Assembly: GCF_000220395.1 (NCBI RefSeq)
Contig: NW_004085877.1
Location: forward strand, 1 to 64,000
Length of the DNA stretch: 64,000 nt
DNA from: Ichthyophthirius multifiliis
Taxonomy: Eukaryota; Ciliophora; Oligohymenophorea; Hymenostomatida
Reading direction: 5' to 3'
Part shown: positions 62,634 to 64,000 of the stretch, in pieces
Layout: every line of letters starts with the position of its first letter
Position numbering within the stretch: position 1 is the stretch's first letter
Notes under the pieces: generated by a model
What the model saw: the letters and a program-made list of their open reading frames with translations, nothing else
Told to the model about the DNA's origin: nothing
The model's database searches: none
Made by a program: the position numbers and the translations under genes

Positions 62634-63780
62634 TCAAGTAATTTATAACTATATATATTTAAAATATATTTTCAAATAAAATTAAAAAGCCAAAAATAAG
62701 CAATAATTCTTTGGATAAATCTAATGATTTGAATTACTAATCAAATGATTTATTTTGAATAAATATTCATTAAAGCAATCTTACTCTCCGTTCAATTTTT
62801 CTTATTTCTCCTTTAAAAGGTCATAATATAAAGTATGTAATATATTTATAAAACATTTAAACACAGTGTATTCATCTATATAAGTTTTACTTAAGAATAT
62901 TAAGCAGGTTTTCAATTACTTCTTTTATATATCCGATATCATTTCATTAATTTATAAAAGCCTGTATTATGTTTTCAATTTATAATATGTAGCTATCCTT
63001 TAATATATATTGAAATTTCGAAGGAATTAGTGCTTTAAAGTTTATTAGCATATTTTATATTGATTTAGTCCAATAGATTTAGGACCAATAACGTATTTTA
63101 TAAAGATGTAACGTTCTTTCCTTTGATATCTTATTTTCATTTCATTTTTAGTCTTCTAGTTTTTTTATATTCTAAGTGGATTCTGTCCATATTATTTTAT
63201 CTATATCTAGACTCAAAATAACCCTTCTCATATCAAGCTTTTCTTTGCAGGCACAGTTTAGAATATTAATTTCGTCTCGGATTTCAGAAGAATCGAATTA
63301 TATTTTCAATGTTTTAAACTTTAATTTTGTCAATCGAAATTCTATTAAATTTGATCAATATGATCTATTTTCGTTTCGAATTTTAGATTTGTAATAATGT
63401 CATACATTGCTTCTTGAAAATTCGAATAGATTGCTTTTTAAAAAACGCAATAAATTAATTTGGATGAAAAATTTATTTAATCATTTTATTTATTTTTCTA
63501 TTTTATCTGAATGGGCGTCAATATTTAACATAATTTCAGAATAAAAAAAAATATGTGTACTATTATTGAAAATTTAGGGATTATCTTCAAAATACACTTT
63601 TATAAATATTTGAACTACTCTATTTATTTAGATTCTTCCGGAAGTCTAAATATTGATAAAATCATTCTTATTACTTCCGAAAATTTAGAATTTCTAAAAT
63701 CTAAAAAGTCTTTAAAAATTAATTTTTTTTTTTATTATCATGATCATATTAATATAATGGCTATTTATTTATTCATTCAT
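62634..63780 (-). CDS. Hypothetical protein (orphan)
   Basis: Minus-strand reading of about 380 residues, continuous except for one-base slips near 63340 and 63146. Starts MNEQINSHYINMIMI from the second of three overlapping ATGs and runs through FGSNKNDFINIQTSGRIQI, VVQIFIKVYFEDNPQIFNN, KAIYSNFQEAMYDIITNLKF, IRDEINILNCACKEKLDMRR, VILSLDIDKIIWTESTQN, RYQRKERYIFIKYVIGPKSI, ending in a Cys/Leu-rich helical region (LKTCLIFLSKTYIDEYTVFK) before TGA at 62634. C+G is slightly higher than in the spacers, supporting coding. No family recognised; the N-terminal beta-like and C-terminal alpha-like character could suit a regulator or recombination-related protein, but that is speculation. Confidence 0.55.
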
Positions 63781-64000
63781 TCATTTTGTTGTTAATAGCA
63801 TATATATAATTATTTCTGGGATTATTATCTTGAATAATTATTTTAATTAAAATTTATTTTTAATTTTAATATAATACATATTAGCATAATTTTTATTTAC
63901 TTTTTCAAATAAAAATATAAATAATCGATAAATTAGAACTTAAACTAATAAGAAATTATTTTAGAAAATCTTTAAATCTTTTGAATAAAAGCTTTAGTTT
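63781..64000. other. AT-rich window end
   Basis: Short A+T sequence upstream of the last minus-strand gene. The final ~80 bases are open on the plus strand but too short to judge. Confidence 0.4.

Noticed and set aside
1-64000. CRISPR array, insertion sequence or prokaryotic operon
   Set aside because: No spaced direct repeats, transposase or Shine-Dalgarno-linked genes; introns, code and gene families are eukaryotic.

Overview
The window is a gene-dense stretch of macronuclear-type DNA from a ciliate, most likely an oligohymenophorean close to Ichthyophthirius or Tetrahymena. It is extremely A+T-rich. Recognisable proteins only read through when TAA and TAG are taken as glutamine and TGA as the sole stop. 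Genes carry short A+T-rich GT..AG introns. Standard-code ORF calls therefore fragment every real gene. No tRNA, rRNA, CRISPR array, insertion sequence or telomere array was recognised. The species is inferred from composition and code, not shown.

Left part (1-20.9 kb): a Rab GTPase diverging from a TRAPPC2L-like TRAPP subunit; a cyclic-nucleotide-domain K+ channel; a small possible PH-type protein; a protein with a C-terminal J domain and CxxC motifs; an Asn/Gln-rich protein; a zeta-class glutathione transferase; a coiled-coil protein; a leucine-rich-repeat protein with a recurring Trp-Gly motif; a Gln/Asn-rich coiled-coil protein with a 33-nt in-frame repeat; an SLC22-like MFS transporter; an orphan protein; and mitochondrial TIM50.

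Middle part (21-46.8 kb): a Kv-type K+ channel; MTG1, a circularly permuted mitoribosome GTPase; CDC73/parafibromin; an IQ-motif protein; a large polyglutamine-rich CTD-phosphatase-family protein; a PACRG-like ciliary protein; a coiled-coil protein; a probable mitochondrial protein; a DEID-box RNA helicase; a Gln-rich nucleoporin candidate diverging from a possible importin-alpha-like protein; and CAF-1 subunit B with E2F-like motifs upstream.

Right part (46.8-64 kb): a single PIEZO mechanosensitive channel gene of about 9.5 kb, a decayed protein-kinase pseudogene, and two orphan genes.

Themes are ion transport and mechanosensing (two K+ channels, PIEZO, MFS), mitochondrial biogenesis (TIM50, MTG1, the 38.4-40.1 kb gene), vesicle traffic (Rab/TRAPP) and chromatin/transcription (CDC73, CAF-1, CTD phosphatase). 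Many genes contain one-base frame slips at homopolymer runs, which look more like consensus errors than biology. All translations were done by hand, so exon boundaries are approximate unless stated.
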